A DNA stretch of 6,822 nt from Treponema sp. (lineage in GTDB: Bacteria > Spirochaetota > Spirochaetia > Treponematales > Breznakiellaceae): NCBI GenBank assembly GCA_031289935.1, contig JAITON010000184.1, forward strand, positions 1 through 6,822, read 5' to 3'. Position numbers and translations under genes: made by a program. The notes under the pieces are model-generated. The model did no database searches, was not told the DNA's origin, and saw only the letters and a program-made list of their open reading frames with translations. This document shows positions 6,748 to 6,822 of this stretch, piece after piece. Within the stretch, counting starts at the first letter, position 1. Each line of letters begins with the position of its first letter.

Positions 6748-6822
6748 TTACAAATTGATGAGCCAATCAGATAATGCGGCAACATGCTCCGGTTTAGTTA
6801 AATTCGCGGCATAACTTATATA
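6748..6822 (-). CDS. 3' end of an unidentified minus-strand gene (partial)
   Basis: A minus-strand frame is open from the right edge to a TAA at 6750-6748 and encodes 24 residues ending LTKPEHVAALSDWLINL. That looks like a real amphipathic C-terminal helix. The base composition is more AT-rich than the operon. The family is not recognised. It would converge on rsmG. The opposite strand is also open here (stop at 6812-6814), so the assignment is uncertain. Confidence 0.4.
   Translation of the reverse strand, partial: YISYAANLTKPEHVAALSDWLINL

Noticed and set aside
6455..6814. + strand reading frame of 119 codons overlapping the rsmG 3' end
   Set aside because: Its first third lies inside rsmG in another frame, the rest has no recognisable domain, and no ribosome site precedes any start.

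Overview
The window holds five closely packed genes on the + strand, filling about 40-6552, followed by a short non-operonic tail. The order is aroA (shikimate pathway), trkA, two different trkH paralogues, and rsmG (gidB, 16S rRNA methyltransferase). DNA is GC-rich, with GGG-heavy glycine codons and many G runs, most strongly in aroA, and becomes more AT-rich in the last ~100 bases. The protein types are bacterial. The divergent AroA active-site signature and the Trk genes next to rsmG make me think of a spirochaete (Treponema-like). That is recollection and inference, not proof, so taxonomy should be treated as open.

Layout. 1-39: a short lead-in with no convincing promoter or ribosome site. 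40-1419: aroA. 1419-2846: trkA, sharing one base with aroA (TAATG). 2856-4310: trkH copy 1, 9 bases after trkA. About 4328-5800: trkH copy 2, 17 bases after copy 1 if the ATG at 4328 is used. 5800-6552: rsmG, GTG start, sharing one base with trkH2 (TAGTG). 6553-6747: no intact gene, but a minus-strand remnant that looks like an RCC1-type repeat with an apparent one-base frameshift. 6748-6822: probable 3' end of a minus-strand gene running off the right edge.

How it works together. TrkA is the cytosolic NAD(H)-binding gating subunit, and TrkH forms the membrane K+ pore. One TrkA with two full-length, clearly diverged TrkH proteins suggests a K+ uptake system with alternative pores, comparable in logic to E. 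coli TrkG/TrkH sharing TrkA. The spacing suggests a single transcript with translational coupling, which would tie an EPSP synthase and an rRNA methyltransferase to K+ uptake genes.

No wholly new system is evident. The points most worth a second look are the tandem trkH pair, a basic/aromatic insertion in the second half of TrkA, the unusual AroA active-site residues, and the decayed RCC1-like fragment at the right end.
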